Positions 8,092 to 18,576 are shown, counted from the stretch's first letter. The stretch is 64,000 bases of DNA from Brasilonema angustatum HA4187-MV1 (GCA_019359695.1 JAHHGV010000020.1:84356-148355), one strand, 5' to 3'. Translations and numbers: made by a program. The notes: a model not told the origin generated them from the sequence alone.

Positions 8092-8526
8092 CTAGTGGGA
8101 GCGTATTCTGGCAATAGGTTTATCTTGTCCGTCTCCACGTTTTTCTCTGGGTTTTGGTGGCGGTAATCGTTCTTCCCTGTCTTCTTCAAAAGATGAGTCA
8201 TCCCGATTACCAGCACTGCTGCCATAGATGTCCAGGTATACTGAGTGTCCAGCTGTTTGAGCTGCTGCAGTAATCACAGTGCGAATCGCTTGAATATTAC
8301 GTCCACCTCGACCAAATACTTTTCCCTTATCTGAGCTTTCAAAGGCAATGCGAATCCAAGCACGGTTGAGGGTGTTAGACATTTCACAATCGATGCTTAA
8401 AGACTCAGGAGAATCTAAAAACGGTTGCATCAGAAACCGTACCAGTCCAACGTAGTCTGGACTGGTTGTGGGGGATTTTGTTCCGATTTTATGTTGAGGC
8501 TTTTCCACTGACCTGTTCAAAGACAT
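8092..8526 (-). CDS. khpA: KH domain RNA-binding protein
   Basis: A 144-residue protein starting [19 protein letters not shown]. Its KH domain contains the RNA-contacting [15 protein letters not shown] (GxxG class) loop, followed by an acidic/basic tail ending in [16 protein letters not shown]. KhpA-type proteins bind RNA and are often encoded next to rpsP, as here. The gene overlaps the end of rpsP by 38 bp in another frame, indicating tight translational coupling. A longer frame extends upstream to 8664, but that part is rpsP read out of frame, so the ATG at 8526 is chosen. Confidence 0.88.
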   Translation of the reverse strand: MSLNRSVEKPQHKIGTKSPTTSPDYVGLVRFLMQPFLDSPESLSIDCEMSNTLNRAWIRIAFESSDKGKVFGRGGRNIQAIRTVITAAAQTAGHSVYLDIYGSSAGNRDDSSFEEDREERLPPPKPREKRGDGQDKPIARIRSH

Positions 8527-8749
8527 TAGCTTTTTGCAGGATGTGACGTACGGTATCAGTCGGTTGAGCGCCTTGTTGTAGTCGCTTGACGATTCCGGGA
8601 ACATCCAGTCGTACTTCATCAGTTCTGGGGTTATAAAAACCCAGTTCTTCCAACGGACGACCATCGCGGCGAGCGAGGTTGTTGATTGCGATTATGCGGT
8701 AACTTGGTTCTCGCTTTTTACCGTATCGCTTCAGGCGCAGTTTTATCAT
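8489..8749 (-). CDS. rpsP: 30S ribosomal protein S16
   Basis: An 86-residue bS16. [41 protein letters not shown] is the family signature, followed by [28 protein letters not shown]. It is a structural component of the 30S subunit body. It is first of a small operon: the next gene, khpA, overlaps its 3' end, and ffh lies about 240 bp upstream on the same strand. Confidence 0.97.
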   Translation of the reverse strand: MIKLRLKRYGKKREPSYRIIAINNLARRDGRPLEELGFYNPRTDEVRLDVPGIVKRLQQGAQPTDTVRHILQKANVFEQVSGKAST

Positions 8750-8988
8750 GGTTAAGAAATCATTCTCCTGTTTCTAGGAATCTGTTTGCAGTTAGTTTAT
8801 TGGGAAGTTAGATGAGCGTGAAGTTTTCTGAAGGCAGTTCCAAGGGGAATATTATTCCTGTTGAAAGCCGTCCCATTGGGTAGGCAGTTTAACTTCTGGT
8901 GCTAAAATGCCTATTTTAGCACTTGCCAAGTGTTAGGTGTTAGTCGCTGTTTGTTATTTATGAATTGCGACTAATCACCCCTGAGTGG

Positions 8989-10440
8989 CTAAAGCGTACC
9001 GAAGCCTTTCTTCTTTTTGTCTTTCTTCGGCTTCTTTTTCGAGCCAGCGCCGCTATTATAACCCCGCCAACCAGGGGCAGCTGGACTGTTACCAGCAGCC
9101 GGACCACCCATTCCACCAAACATTCCTGGCATACCAGCGAACTGCCCTTGACCCATTTGCTGCATCATATTGCGCATTCTTTGGAAGTCACTGACCAGTT
9201 TACTAACGTCTGTCTCTTTATAACCCGCTCCATTCGCAATGCGTCGCCGTCTACTAGGAGAACTTGCCAACAAATCTGGGTTCTGGCGCTCTTGACGCGT
9301 CATGGAATTAATCATCGCTTCACAGCGCTTAAGCTGGGTTTCTCCGTGCTTAAGTTGGTCATCTGTTAGCTTGTTCATCCCAGGGATGAGCTTAATTATA
9401 CCACCCAGTGAACCCATGTTCTTGAGCAGGCGCATTTGCTTGAGAAAATCAGTAAAATCGAAGTTCGCTGACAGGATTTTCTCCTGCATTTTCTCAGCAT
9501 CCGCAAGGTCAATTTCTTCCTGAGCCTTTTCTACCAAAGTTAGAACGTCGCCCATGCCCAAAATGCGCGATGCCATACGGTCAGGATAAAACGGTTGTAA
9601 AGCTTCAACCTTTTCACCCACACCGACAAACTTAATGGGTGCTCCTGAGATATGCCGCACAGAAAGTGCTGCCCCACCCCGGCTATCGCCATCCAACTTG
9701 GTAAGAATTGCACCAGTAATCCCAATTTTTTCGTGGAAAGTACGGGTGAGATTGGCGGCTTCTTGACCCGTCATGGAGTCTACCACCAAAAGAGTTTCAT
9801 TGGGTTGGACTGTTTCTTTGATGCGGGCTAATTCCGCCATCATGTCTTGGTCAATTTGTAAGCGACCAGCAGTATCAATAATAACTGTGTCAACCCCTTC
9901 TGCTTTGGCGCGTTCCACGCCCTGCCGTGCAATCTCAACTGGATCAGCATCAGATCCTAGTTCAAACACTGGCACGTCAATTTGCTTACCAAGTGTGATC
10001 AATTGGTCAATCGCTGCTGGACGATACACGTCCGTCGCGACCATTAAGCAGCTGCGTTCTAACTTACGTAGATGCAAGGCTAACTTGGCAGTAGCAGTCG
10101 TTTTCCCAGTACCCTGCAACCCTGCCATCAGGACAATTGTGGGAGAGTGATCAGCTTGTGCTAAAGGAACGTTCTCTTCCCCCATCACCTGCACGAGTTC
10201 ATCGTGGACAATCTTGATGAACTGTTGGTCAGGTCGGACGCCAGTAATAACTTCCGCTCCCAGCGCCTTGGTTTCAACTTCGGTGACAAAATCTTTAACT
10301 ACCTGGAGATTAACATCCGCTTCTAACAGCGCACGACGCACTTCGCGCAAAGCATCTTGAATATTCGATTCGGAGATTTTGTCCTGACCCCGGAGTTTCT
10401 TCCAGGCACCTTCTAAACGGTCAGCTAGTGCTTCAAACAT
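8989..10440 (-). CDS. ffh: Signal recognition particle protein Ffh (SRP54)
   Basis: A 483-residue GTPase that binds SRP RNA and signal peptides and targets nascent membrane proteins with FtsY. The N domain is residues 1-90. The G domain has P-loop GLQGTGKTT (107-115), a DTAGR box and TKLDGD. The M domain is Met-rich (MRNMMQQMGQGQFAGMPGMFGGMGG) and ends in a Lys-rich tail (KKKPKKDKKKKG). Length and order are normal. It is followed by rpsP-khpA on the same strand, a common bacterial arrangement. Confidence 0.97.
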   Translation of the reverse strand: MFEALADRLEGAWKKLRGQDKISESNIQDALREVRRALLEADVNLQVVKDFVTEVETKALGAEVITGVRPDQQFIKIVHDELVQVMGEENVPLAQADHSPTIVLMAGLQGTGKTTATAKLALHLRKLERSCLMVATDVYRPAAIDQLITLGKQIDVPVFELGSDADPVEIARQGVERAKAEGVDTVIIDTAGRLQIDQDMMAELARIKETVQPNETLLVVDSMTGQEAANLTRTFHEKIGITGAILTKLDGDSRGGAALSVRHISGAPIKFVGVGEKVEALQPFYPDRMASRILGMGDVLTLVEKAQEEIDLADAEKMQEKILSANFDFTDFLKQMRLLKNMGSLGGIIKLIPGMNKLTDDQLKHGETQLKRCEAMINSMTRQERQNPDLLASSPSRRRRIANGAGYKETDVSKLVSDFQRMRNMMQQMGQGQFAGMPGMFGGMGGPAAGNSPAAPGWRGYNSGAGSKKKPKKDKKKKGFGTL

Positions 10441-10551
10441 AATCAGTTAAGTTACAGGTAGTTAGTCAGCAGAGTTTTCATGCCATATATACAGCTTAGT
10501 GTTTTTTCAGTTCGACTGTATTGGAATACAGTCAGAAGCGCTACAAATACA

Positions 10552-10635
10552 GTGAACAGTAAACAGTGAACAGAGGAAGCGATTTCTTGACCCCCCTTAA
10601 CTTGGTAACTGATAACTGATAACTGATAACTGTTT
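10552..10635. repeat. Short tandem heptamer-like repeats
   Basis: AGTGAACAGTAAACAGTGAACAG and a TAACTGATAACTGATAACTG run lie in the ffh-anmK gap. They are the same heptamer family seen at 18458-18576 and 23957-23990, like the short tandemly repeated sequences of filamentous cyanobacteria. Confidence 0.6.
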
Positions 10636-10639
10636 TAAG

Positions 10640-10663
10640 AAGGGCGTGTCATCGCGCCCCCTT
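10640..10663 (-). terminator. Possible terminator hairpin of anmK
   Basis: AAGGGCG and CGCCCCCTT form a GC-rich stem that overlaps the anmK stop codon. The sequence after it on the minus strand is only moderately T-rich, so the call is weak. Confidence 0.35.
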
Positions 10664-11819
10664 AAGCGTTGACAACCAACGGTGAGTGAATTTCACCCAG
10701 GAGTACTTCTTGACGCGCTCCGGTTGCGCTTGGTAAGTTGCCAGGAGTGCCCATAGAGCGCCAGTATGCCAAAACTGCAAACGCGATCGCTTCTTTGAAA
10801 TCAGCACTCAAGCCAACTTCATCTGTGGTAACAACTGGCACAGATTCTAATAGCACCTGTAACCGATCCTTGAGATAGAGATTGCGACTACCTCCGCCAC
10901 ACAAGAGCACTCGCTGTGGCATTTGCGGTAAAAAAGTCCGGTAACTATGAACAATTGAAGCTGCGGTGAGTTCCGTAAGCGTCGCCAGCAAGTCGGCTGG
11001 ACTGAGTTGGTAAGCTTCGGCGTCTTGTAAACATTGATGCAGGTAATCAACACCAAATAATTCTCGACCTGTGGATTTGGGTGGTGGTAGATGAAAGTAA
11101 TCTTGGCTTAGCCAGTGCTCTACTAAGGGAAAACAAGGAGTACCACTCGCTGCCCAAGAGCCATTTTCATCGTAAGTTTTCGCACCATCCGTTAAATGCT
11201 CCACCGCCAGATCCAAAAGACTATTTCCTGGTCCTGTGTCCCAGGCACGAATTTTTTCTAGCCAGTTGTCACGACGGAGTGGTATATAAGTAACATTACC
11301 AATACCACCAATATTTTGAATACAACGTGCTTCTTGAGGATGACTGAGCAAAGCCGCATCAATTCGTGGTACAAGGGGTGCACCATGACCACCAGCTGCA
11401 ATATCTGCTACACGTAGATTCGAGACTGTTGTTATACCTGTTTGATTGGCAATTGATTCACCACGTCCAAGTTGCAAACTATACCCGATTGGTGTGATAG
11501 GTTGTGATGGAGGTTTATGATATACTGTTTGACCATGAGAACCAATTAAAGTGGGTTTTTCGTGACCAATTTGGATATTTCGTGCGGCTTGGGCAAAAGT
11601 ACAGGCGATCGCATCATCCAATTGAGCCAATTGGGCCATCGAAATAGCTGTCCCTGCACAAACCGCTAAAATGCGTTCTCTCAAATCTGGTGGATAGGGA
11701 TATGTTGCACCAGCCACCAACTCAATTTTGATATCCAAATCTGTACCAGAAATATCTACTAAGGCAGCGTCTATACCATCTACAGATGTGCCACTTATTA
11801 AACCAATTACAAAAGTCAT
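10662..11819 (-). CDS. anmK: Anhydro-N-acetylmuramic acid kinase
   Basis: A 385-residue cytosolic kinase of peptidoglycan recycling. It cleaves and phosphorylates 1,6-anhydro-MurNAc to MurNAc-6-phosphate. The N-terminal [21 protein letters not shown] is diagnostic, with [27 protein letters not shown] and [12 protein letters not shown] (ASKHA fold motifs) in order. Length is normal. It sits between kdpD and ffh on the same strand without a visible functional link. Confidence 0.96.
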   Translation of the reverse strand: MTFVIGLISGTSVDGIDAALVDISGTDLDIKIELVAGATYPYPPDLRERILAVCAGTAISMAQLAQLDDAIACTFAQAARNIQIGHEKPTLIGSHGQTVYHKPPSQPITPIGYSLQLGRGESIANQTGITTVSNLRVADIAAGGHGAPLVPRIDAALLSHPQEARCIQNIGGIGNVTYIPLRRDNWLEKIRAWDTGPGNSLLDLAVEHLTDGAKTYDENGSWAASGTPCFPLVEHWLSQDYFHLPPPKSTGRELFGVDYLHQCLQDAEAYQLSPADLLATLTELTAASIVHSYRTFLPQMPQRVLLCGGGSRNLYLKDRLQVLLESVPVVTTDEVGLSADFKEAIAFAVLAYWRSMGTPGNLPSATGARQEVLLGEIHSPLVVNA

Positions 11820-11911
11820 TTAATTTTAACCGCTGATGTTGACTCCCTCTGGGCAGCTTCCCGGAGGATACGCAGATAATTAGCGGTTACTATTTTAAAT
11901 TAATCCATCGC

Positions 11912-13066
11912 TCAACGACTGGGAGTATTACTTTTCTCAGCGGAAATAATATGTAAATCAACGTTTTTCAGTAATCGTAGTAATTTATGGGTTAAAGCGC
12001 CTTTCAAGAGAATTTGCCAGCGCGATCGCTGAGTTGCCCCGATAACAATTTGAGTGATATGGTATTGTTCAGCAACTTCTGCGATCGCCTTGGCTATATC
12101 AGTGCCAGTGGTACGAATGAATGTACCATCAAATTCTTTGCAAAGTTTTTCACAAGTTTCGATGTACAAACTTTCCTCCTTGGTCAGGAAGCGGTCTGGA
12201 TGAGAAATATATATGGTAAATAGAGGAGCACTCATATAACTCGCAATTCTCGCCCCCCGACGTAACAGTTGGATTGAGTTGGGATAGGTGGATACGCACA
12301 CCAAAACTCGCTCGTGAATATTACAGAATTCACCTTGCGGGGTGGAAGCTAGGGCATCTTCCTCAACGTTATCTGCTACTTCCCGCAGTGCTAATTCTCG
12401 TAAGGCAATCAGATTGCGGCGTTGGAAAAAGTTATCCAGTGATTGTTGAATTTTTTGCGGCGCGTAGATTTTGCCTTCTAACAACCGTTCTTGCAGTGTT
12501 TCTGGTGTAACATCTATTACTACTACCTCCGAAGCTTCTTCTAAAATACGGTCAGGAACGCGTTCTCGCACGACCACACCAGTAATCCGTGCTACCAAGT
12601 CATTGAGACTCTCCAAATGCTGAATATTCATTGTGGAGTAGACATCAATACCTGCTGCCAAAATTACTTCTACATCTTGGTAGCGTTTTTCTCGTAGGGA
12701 ACCTGGGACATTTGTATGTGCCAGTTCATCAATCAACGCCAGCTGAGGTAAGCGAGCAATGATTGCATTCGTATCCATTTCTGTTAGAGTTAACCCACCG
12801 CGAGGAATTTCCTTACGGGGTATTATTTCTAACCCGTTTGCCTTTTGCCCTGTTTCTTTGCGTCCGTGAGTTTCTAAAAGCCCAATAACAACATCAATTC
12901 CTTCGTCTTTGAGTGCATGAGCCTCTTCTAGCATCCGGTAGGTTTTGCCTACTCCGGGTGCCATACCTATATAAATTTTATGCTTACCTCGTCTTGCTGG
13001 ACTTATGCCAGCAGGAAAGGGTGTAGGCATAGCCCAGGCTTGTTGTGTTTGAGTATTATCAAACAT
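11912..13066 (-). CDS. kdpD: KdpD N-terminal sensor protein lacking the kinase
   Basis: A 384-residue protein corresponding only to the cytoplasmic N-terminal half of KdpD. It has a KdpD sensor domain with Walker A GMAPGVGKT (34-42) and the IDVYSTMNIQHLESLND signature, then a universal-stress-protein domain (about 250-375, VLVCVSTYPNSIQLLRRGARIA...IVIGATQRSRW). The four membrane helices, GAF and histidine kinase of full KdpD (about 900 residues) are absent, and there is no kdpE. Such short KdpD proteins are known from cyanobacteria such as Anabaena. It is the last gene of the kdp operon. It probably senses nucleotide, K+ or c-di-AMP signals and must act through another partner. Confidence 0.9.
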   Translation of the reverse strand: MFDNTQTQQAWAMPTPFPAGISPARRGKHKIYIGMAPGVGKTYRMLEEAHALKDEGIDVVIGLLETHGRKETGQKANGLEIIPRKEIPRGGLTLTEMDTNAIIARLPQLALIDELAHTNVPGSLREKRYQDVEVILAAGIDVYSTMNIQHLESLNDLVARITGVVVRERVPDRILEEASEVVVIDVTPETLQERLLEGKIYAPQKIQQSLDNFFQRRNLIALRELALREVADNVEEDALASTPQGEFCNIHERVLVCVSTYPNSIQLLRRGARIASYMSAPLFTIYISHPDRFLTKEESLYIETCEKLCKEFDGTFIRTTGTDIAKAIAEVAEQYHITQIVIGATQRSRWQILLKGALTHKLLRLLKNVDLHIISAEKSNTPSR

Positions 13067-13225
13067 CTGTGTATGATGAATCCTGAGAGTATTTAGAAGT
13101 CAAAAATTAAAAGTCAAAAAACTAATAGCCTAAAAATAATTTAGGAGTCAGGAGAAATATAATTAATGTTTGTTGATTTTTTTATTCTGAATACTGAATA
13201 CTGAATTCTGTCTCCTCCTCATGAC

Positions 13226-13834
13226 TTATTTATTCTGTTGACGGTTAAACTCATCTAAAAAGTCCAAAGCATTATTCAATTTTAGAACATTAACTCCTGG
13301 CTCACCAAAAATACCTAAAAATCTTCCCTCTGTATACTTATTTATAAAAGGAAGTATCTCATCTCGTTTAAGTTTACGGGCACGAGCCACTCTATCCAAC
13401 TGCTCCCGTACTGCTTTGATAGAGATATGCGGATCTAAACCGGAACCAGATGTGTAAATTAAGTCAGCAATAGGTTGAATGTCTTCGTCTTTCAGTAGAT
13501 TTGCTTGTTCTACAATTCGCTTTAGCAATTGTGGACTGCTAGGAGCGAGATTGCTAGCTCCAGAAACTCCAGTAGGATTGCCTTGTTTTCCTTGGCTATA
13601 TCTAATTGTACTAGGACGACCGTGAAAATACTGGTCAGATTTGAATTGTTGACCAATCAAAGCTGAACCGATGATTTCTCCTTTGATATTTGGTATGATG
13701 CTACCTTCAGCTTTGCCCTTAAGGAAGGGAACTTGAGCGACGAAAAGTATGAATAAAGGATAGATAATTGCCGTTAATAACCATAAGACGAAGGTGATAC
13801 GAATTGCTTTACTAATTTCTTTATAAATAGACAT
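13226..13834 (-). CDS. kdpC: Potassium-transporting ATPase subunit KdpC
   Basis: A 202-residue single-span membrane protein. It has an N-terminal transmembrane helix (ITFVLWLLTAIIYPLFILFVAQ, about 13-34) and a periplasmic domain with FHGRPSTIRYSQG, GASNLAPSSPQL and GSGLDPHISIKAVREQLDRVARAR, all KdpC signatures. It stabilises the KdpA-KdpB complex for ATP-driven K+ uptake. It lies downstream of kdpB and of the decayed kdpF-like gene and upstream of the short kdpD. Length is normal. Confidence 0.96.
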   Translation of the reverse strand: MSIYKEISKAIRITFVLWLLTAIIYPLFILFVAQVPFLKGKAEGSIIPNIKGEIIGSALIGQQFKSDQYFHGRPSTIRYSQGKQGNPTGVSGASNLAPSSPQLLKRIVEQANLLKDEDIQPIADLIYTSGSGLDPHISIKAVREQLDRVARARKLKRDEILPFINKYTEGRFLGIFGEPGVNVLKLNNALDFLDEFNRQQNK

Positions 13835-13925
13835 ATCAAACTACAACGGCCTCAGAAATTTACTGTTATGAGTAAAAAAAATGTGTCGGAATCGGGTTTG
13901 GTTTATGAATTTACTAGTTGAGCTA

Positions 13926-13969
13926 GGGAACAGGGAACGCTTAACAGGGAACAGGGAACGCTTAACAGG
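13926..13969. repeat. Two-copy 21-bp tandem repeat
   Basis: GGGAACAGGGAACGCTTAAC is repeated with a 21-bp period between kdpC and the kdpF-like remnant. The same motif recurs near 5322, 51555 and, inverted, at 23990-24044. Confidence 0.6.
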
Positions 13970-14025
13970 AAACAGAAACTATACCTAGTTTCGCAAAAAT
14001 CAAAGAAGAATTCTAGATTACCTAA

Positions 14026-14351
14026 TTAAAAACGTTCTGGCTGAAAAACGACAACAAACAAGTAAATGACAACTGCCTAGTGTTACTAATCCCAAAACAC
14101 CAATTTTCCAAGCAGAAAAGCGTTCCAAAGTGCTGTCAACAGAATACACTGTAGGGGCAATCACCAAATTAAGGCACAGCAGACAACAATAGCGAAAGGC
14201 AACTTTTGAGAGCGCGATGCTCCCAAAGGGAGCCGCCCAAAGGACGATAAGCCAAAGGCTTGACGCTACGCGTATCGCAACCAAATAAAAGAAATTGCCT
14301 CAGCCACGTTTGTAAAAAAAAACTTACTGGATAGATGATTTTTTTGAGCAT
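14026..14351 (-). pseudogene. Decayed kdpF-like small subunit gene
   Basis: The slot between kdpB and kdpC normally holds a small hydrophobic kdpF/kdpG-type gene. Here a start with a GGGGAG Shine-Dalgarno (ATG at 14351, MLKKIIYPVSFF) is followed by conserved-looking pieces in different frames: CLNLVIAPTVYSVDSTLERF, then after a shift at CTAGGCAGTT the tail VIYLFVVVFQPERF and a stop at 14026. Removing one G near that site would join the last two pieces. A dispersed palindromic repeat (14245-14278) and a GGGAGCC/GGCTCCC hairpin interrupt the middle. At least two shifts make sequencing error an unlikely sole cause. The family name is inferred from position and tail. Confidence 0.6.
14245..14278 (-). 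repeat. Dispersed palindromic repeat inside the kdpF remnant
   Basis: A near-copy of the element at 2276-2310 in opposite orientation (GATACGCGTAGCGTCAAGCC on the minus strand, then TTTGGCTTATCG). It occupies the centre of the kdpF-like remnant and explains the loss of the reading frame there. Confidence 0.6.
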
Positions 14352-14389
14352 TTTTCTCCCCTTTTTCTGCGCTTAGTACGATTTTTTTT

Positions 14390-16516
14390 CTAAGCCAACC
14401 CCGCCAGAGTAATCAACACGTCAATCAATTTAATTGCGATAAACGGCGCAATCACACCTCCCAAACCATACATAAAAATATTTTGTTGTAAAAGCTGATT
14501 AGCCGTCAAAGGTTTAAATTTTACACCTGTTAGTGCCAAAGGAATCAAAGCTGGAATAATCAAAGCATTGTAAATCAAAGCCGACAGTACAGCAGAATTG
14601 GTACTCGTTAACTTCATGATATTTAAACTTCCCAAATTAACTGAGGTAAACAACACTGGGATAATTGCAAAATACTTGGCAATATCATTGGCAATAGAAA
14701 ACGTTGTCAAAGCACCGCGAGTAATCAGCAGTTGTTTTCCAATAGCAATAATATCAATCAGCTTTGTGGGATCAGAGTCCAAATCCACCATATTGGCTGC
14801 TTCTTTTGCTGCCTGAGTACCAGTATTCATTGCTACTCCGACATTTGCTTGCGCTAGTGCGGGTGCATCGTTAGTACCGTCACCCGTCATCGCCACCAGT
14901 TTGCCCGCCGCTTGTTCGCGCTTAATCACAGAGATTTTATCTTCTGGGGTGGCTTCGGCAATAAAGTCATCGACTCCAGCTTCCCCCGCAATCACAGACG
15001 CGGTAATGCGGTTGTCTCCAGTCAGCATGACGGTACGCACTCCCATTCGTCGCAACTGCTCAAAACGTTCACGGATACCTGGTTTGATAATATCCTTAAG
15101 ATAAATGACGCCGTAAATTTCACTATCAAGGGCTACTGCTAAGGGTGTCCCTCCCAGTTTTGAAATTTTTTCATATGCTGCATCGAGTACCGGCGTTGGC
15201 GTATCTTGTTGATTGCGAGAACGGACAAATCCCTTAATTGCCGACACTGCACCCTTACGCACTTGGCTACCATTGGGTAAGTTTGTGCCACTCATACGAG
15301 TTTTTGCTGAAAACTCTATAGCTTCAGCCCTGTTGCGGTCAAAATCAATGGTAGCCCCTAATTTTTCTGCCAGTCGAACAATTGATTTCCCTTCTGGCGT
15401 ATCGTCAAAAATACTTGCTGCTAAAGCAACATTGGCAACTTGCTCTATGGAATACCTGTTGATGGGGATAAACCCTTCTGCCAAACGATTACCAAGAGTG
15501 ATTGTACCTGTTTTATCAAGCACCAAAGTATTGACATCACCGCACGCTTCTACTGCTCGTCCTGATGTGGCAATAACGTTAAACTGGGCAACTCGATCCA
15601 TACCAGCAATGCCGATCGCACTCAGTAATCCCCCAATTGTTGTGGGAATTAAAGCAACTAACAAGGCAACTAATATTACCACACTAACTGGACTTCCAAC
15701 ATAGCTGGCGATCGCAGGCAAAGTTACCACAACAAATAGAAACACCAAGGTTAGAACTGCTAGTAACACCGTCAGAGCAATCTCATTCGGTGTTTTTGTG
15801 CGTTCTGCCCCTTCCACCAAAGCAATCATGCGGTCAATAAACCCCTTGCCTGGATCTGCGGTGATCCGGATGATCAGTTCATCAGAAAGAATTCGCGTAC
15901 CACCAGTTACGGAACTAGCCACATCTGAGCCTGTTTCCTTCAGGACGAGCGCAGATTCCCCAGTAATTGCAGACTCATCCACACTGGCTACACCCATAAT
16001 CACTTCCCCATCAGCGGGGATCACATCACCAGCAGCCACATACACCGTATCGCCTGTCCGCAAGCTGGTGGAAGAAACTTCACTGACTGAACCATCAGAG
16101 AGAAGTTTTTTGGCAATTGTTTCTGACTTGGTTGTCCTTAAAGCATCAGCTTGCGCTTTACCCCGTCCCTCTGCGACAGCTTCCGCAAAGTTGGCAAATA
16201 AAACGGTGAAGAACAAAATTCCTGTAATCAATCCGTTGAAAAGTTGTAGATTCTTGCCTGGAACTGGACCAAACAAATAAGGGTTGATAGTAGCTACTAG
16301 GGTGATAATTGTACCAACCCAAACCAAGAACATTACCGGGTTTTTAATCGCGTTTTTAGGATTGAGCTTGACAAAAGCATCTTTGATCGCTCTGAGGTAA
16401 AGTCCTCTAGTGCTGACTTGCGATTGTTTACGTGCTTGGCGGCGATCGCTTTTGCGAGGAGAATAAGAAGGTTTGGGTGAAGGATTTGTGGATTCCATAA
16501 TCAGCAATTCGCTCAT
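14390..16516 (-). CDS. kdpB: Potassium-transporting ATPase ATP-binding subunit KdpB
   Basis: A 708-residue P-type ATPase catalytic subunit that energises K+ import through KdpA. Visible in order: membrane helices (about 60-110), actuator TGES (185-188), [19 protein letters not shown], the phosphorylation motif DKTGT with Asp334, MLTGDN and [10 protein letters not shown] (545-554), then C-terminal helices. It has a basic N-terminal extension of about 40 residues. An alternative start is Met7 (16498). It lies downstream of kdpA on the same strand, separated by about 130 bp. Confidence 0.97.
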   Translation of the reverse strand: MSELLIMESTNPSPKPSYSPRKSDRRQARKQSQVSTRGLYLRAIKDAFVKLNPKNAIKNPVMFLVWVGTIITLVATINPYLFGPVPGKNLQLFNGLITGILFFTVLFANFAEAVAEGRGKAQADALRTTKSETIAKKLLSDGSVSEVSSTSLRTGDTVYVAAGDVIPADGEVIMGVASVDESAITGESALVLKETGSDVASSVTGGTRILSDELIIRITADPGKGFIDRMIALVEGAERTKTPNEIALTVLLAVLTLVFLFVVVTLPAIASYVGSPVSVVILVALLVALIPTTIGGLLSAIGIAGMDRVAQFNVIATSGRAVEACGDVNTLVLDKTGTITLGNRLAEGFIPINRYSIEQVANVALAASIFDDTPEGKSIVRLAEKLGATIDFDRNRAEAIEFSAKTRMSGTNLPNGSQVRKGAVSAIKGFVRSRNQQDTPTPVLDAAYEKISKLGGTPLAVALDSEIYGVIYLKDIIKPGIRERFEQLRRMGVRTVMLTGDNRITASVIAGEAGVDDFIAEATPEDKISVIKREQAAGKLVAMTGDGTNDAPALAQANVGVAMNTGTQAAKEAANMVDLDSDPTKLIDIIAIGKQLLITRGALTTFSIANDIAKYFAIIPVLFTSVNLGSLNIMKLTSTNSAVLSALIYNALIIPALIPLALTGVKFKPLTANQLLQQNIFMYGLGGVIAPFIAIKLIDVLITLAGLA

Positions 16517-16643
16517 TCGCTCATTAAAAAGCGGACACTTTGCTCAAGTCGGAGAACCCAATGCGAACGAGTGTCCTTTCAAAATTCAAAGTATGGCACG
16601 CAGGTGCCAGGCTACGCTATCAAAACCAGCGCTTGCTACAAGA

Positions 16644-18353
16644 TTATTTGATGCGGCTGGCAAGTTTAATACTTTCGGCGATCGGTCCTAAAGCTAAAAC
16701 GGGGAAGAATGTCAACACACCTAAAATCAAAATGACTCCAGCTGTAATGGCAGTAAATAATGTAGAGTCGGTTCTGAGGGTGCCTGGAGTTTCGGGTACT
16801 GGTTGTTTGCCTGCCATGCTTTGCGCTAAAAGCAAAATGCCAATAATTGGTATGTATCTTCCGATCAGAAGGCTAAAACAAGTACTTAAGTTCCACCACA
16901 AAGTGCTATTTCCCAATCCCTGCAAGCCAGAACCATTGTTAGCACTAGCTGAGGCGTATTCGTAAATCACTCGGGAGATATTGTGAAATTCGGGGGATTT
17001 CGTATATCCCGGCGGTGGAATGAAAAATGCTAAGGTATTTGGAAATGCTAGGCTAATGGCACTGGGAATCAATACAGCAATTGGGTGAACCAGCAGCACA
17101 ACACTGGCAAGGACAATTTCTTTTTTTTCAATTTTGCGTCCTAAAAACTCTGGAGTCCGTCCCACCATCAGTCCTGTAAGAAATACGGTGAGAATTGAAT
17201 AAATAAATAAGTAAGCGGTTCCAGTTCCTTGTCCGCCCCAAACTATCTGTAAAAACATATTCAACAAGGTGGAAAAAAGTCCTTGAGGCATCAAGGAATC
17301 ATGCATCCCGTTTACAGAACCAGTCATAGTTCCAGTTGTCGTTATTGCCCACAACGCCGTTTGTGCCCAGCCAAACCGGAGTTCCTTCCCCTCTAAATTA
17401 GGGAAATCTAATCCCAAGGCATTATCAATAATGGGATTTCCTTGATACTCACCAATCGCTGTCACACAAATCAAAACTCCATAGATGGCAAATACCATCC
17501 AATAAAGTAGCTTTGCTTGCTTGGCGTTATTGGCAAAAATGCCATAGGTGTGGATCAACGCCGCTGGTATGCAAATCATGGCGATGATTTCTATGAGGTT
17601 AGAAATGCTATTGGGATTTTCAAACGGATGAGCAGAATTGGCACCAAAAAAACCACCACCATTCTCTCCCAATTGTTTGATGATTTCAAAAGAAGCAACA
17701 GGACCTCTGGCTATATACTGCGTTGCTCCTTCCAATGTTGTCAATTTCAAAGATCCATCTAACGTTTGTGGTACGCCCAGAACTAGTAGTGCGATCGCAC
17801 CTACAATCGAAATTGGCAGCAATATGCGCGTTATAGAACGGGTAAGATCAACGTAAAAATTTCCCAATGGTCTACCTGTCAAACCTCTGATGAATGCGAT
17901 TCCCACTGCTAACCCAGTTGCAGCTGAAGTAAACATCAAAAAAGTTAAAGCTGCTGTTTGGCTAAAATAACTTAAGGTTGTCTCACCAGAGTAGTGTTGC
18001 TGGTCGGTGTTTGTTAAAAATGAAATGGTCGTGTGCAGCGTGATGTCCCATTTAGGAGCTGCTAATCCCAGAGGATTCCAAGGTAAGAATTTTTGAAGAC
18101 ATATAAGCACAAACACCATAACACCCATGAGCATGTTGCTGCAAAGTACTGCTCTGGCATACTGCCAACCCATCATGTTATCTCTTGTGGGTATACCTGC
18201 CAATTTATAAATCATTCCCTCTACAGGGTTCATTATTAAGTCCAGCAGCGTTTTTTTTTCCAAAAACACACGCGCTATGTATCTGCCCAATAGTGGAGTG
18301 ATTGCTATTACAATACACAACGTTACCCCAATTTGAAAAAATCCTTGTCCCAT
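16644..18353 (-). CDS. kdpA: Potassium-transporting ATPase subunit KdpA
   Basis: A 569-residue polytopic membrane protein, the K+-selective channel-like subunit of KdpFABC. Segments such as [49 protein letters not shown] and NNGSGLQGL carry the selectivity-filter-like loops. About ten hydrophobic segments are evident. It is the first gene of the operon kdpA-kdpB-(kdpF-like)-kdpC-kdpD on the minus strand. A perfect 16-bp inverted repeat lies 49-86 bp upstream of its ATG and may regulate it. Confidence 0.97.
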   Translation of the reverse strand: MGQGFFQIGVTLCIVIAITPLLGRYIARVFLEKKTLLDLIMNPVEGMIYKLAGIPTRDNMMGWQYARAVLCSNMLMGVMVFVLICLQKFLPWNPLGLAAPKWDITLHTTISFLTNTDQQHYSGETTLSYFSQTAALTFLMFTSAATGLAVGIAFIRGLTGRPLGNFYVDLTRSITRILLPISIVGAIALLVLGVPQTLDGSLKLTTLEGATQYIARGPVASFEIIKQLGENGGGFFGANSAHPFENPNSISNLIEIIAMICIPAALIHTYGIFANNAKQAKLLYWMVFAIYGVLICVTAIGEYQGNPIIDNALGLDFPNLEGKELRFGWAQTALWAITTTGTMTGSVNGMHDSLMPQGLFSTLLNMFLQIVWGGQGTGTAYLFIYSILTVFLTGLMVGRTPEFLGRKIEKKEIVLASVVLLVHPIAVLIPSAISLAFPNTLAFFIPPPGYTKSPEFHNISRVIYEYASASANNGSGLQGLGNSTLWWNLSTCFSLLIGRYIPIIGILLLAQSMAGKQPVPETPGTLRTDSTLFTAITAGVILILGVLTFFPVLALGPIAESIKLASRIK

Positions 18354-18401
18354 TTACCTAGCCAAAATTGTAGATAGATCTTGTTAAAATCTTTGCATTT
18401 T

Positions 18402-18439
18402 AAAATTGTTCAGCTATTTATTGATAGCTGAACAATTTT
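18402..18439. promoter_or_regulatory. Perfect 16-bp inverted repeat upstream of kdpA
   Basis: AAAATTGTTCAGCTAT (18402-18417) and its exact complement (18424-18439) flank a 6-nt loop. It is located in the divergent region 49 bp before the kdpA start. It could be an operator or a transcript hairpin (attenuator). It lacks a convincing T-run beyond the stem. Confidence 0.5.
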
Positions 18440-18457
18440 ATCCTTTATAAGTTACGA

Positions 18458-18576
18458 GTTAGCAGTTATCAGTTAGCAGTTATCAGTTATCAGCTAGGAA
18501 ACGGACTCGTCCACCCCTTGTTCACTGTTCACTGTTCACTGTTTACTGTTTACTGTTCACTGTTCACTGTTCACTG
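18458..18576. repeat. Tandem heptamer arrays
   Basis: AGTTAGCAGTTATC-type units (18458-18494) are followed by eight consecutive heptamers TTCACTG/TTTACTG (18521-18576). They match the short tandemly repeated repetitive sequences typical of heterocystous cyanobacteria. There is no spacer structure, so this is not a CRISPR. Confidence 0.8.

Noticed and set aside
7848..8225. 125-residue minus-strand frame
   Set aside because: It overlaps khpA in another frame, has no recognisable domain and no ribosome-binding site.
11912..13066. KdpD gene as a truncated pseudogene
   Set aside because: The frame is intact, ends after a complete USP domain, and short KdpD proteins are established in cyanobacteria.
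14018..14284. 88-residue frame as an intact kdpF
   Set aside because: Its C terminus is out of frame relative to the conserved-looking VIYLFVVVFQPERF tail, and its N terminus comes from repeat DNA.
18521..18576. Regular repeats that could suggest a CRISPR array
   Set aside because: The units are uninterrupted 7-mers with no unique spacers and no cas genes nearby.
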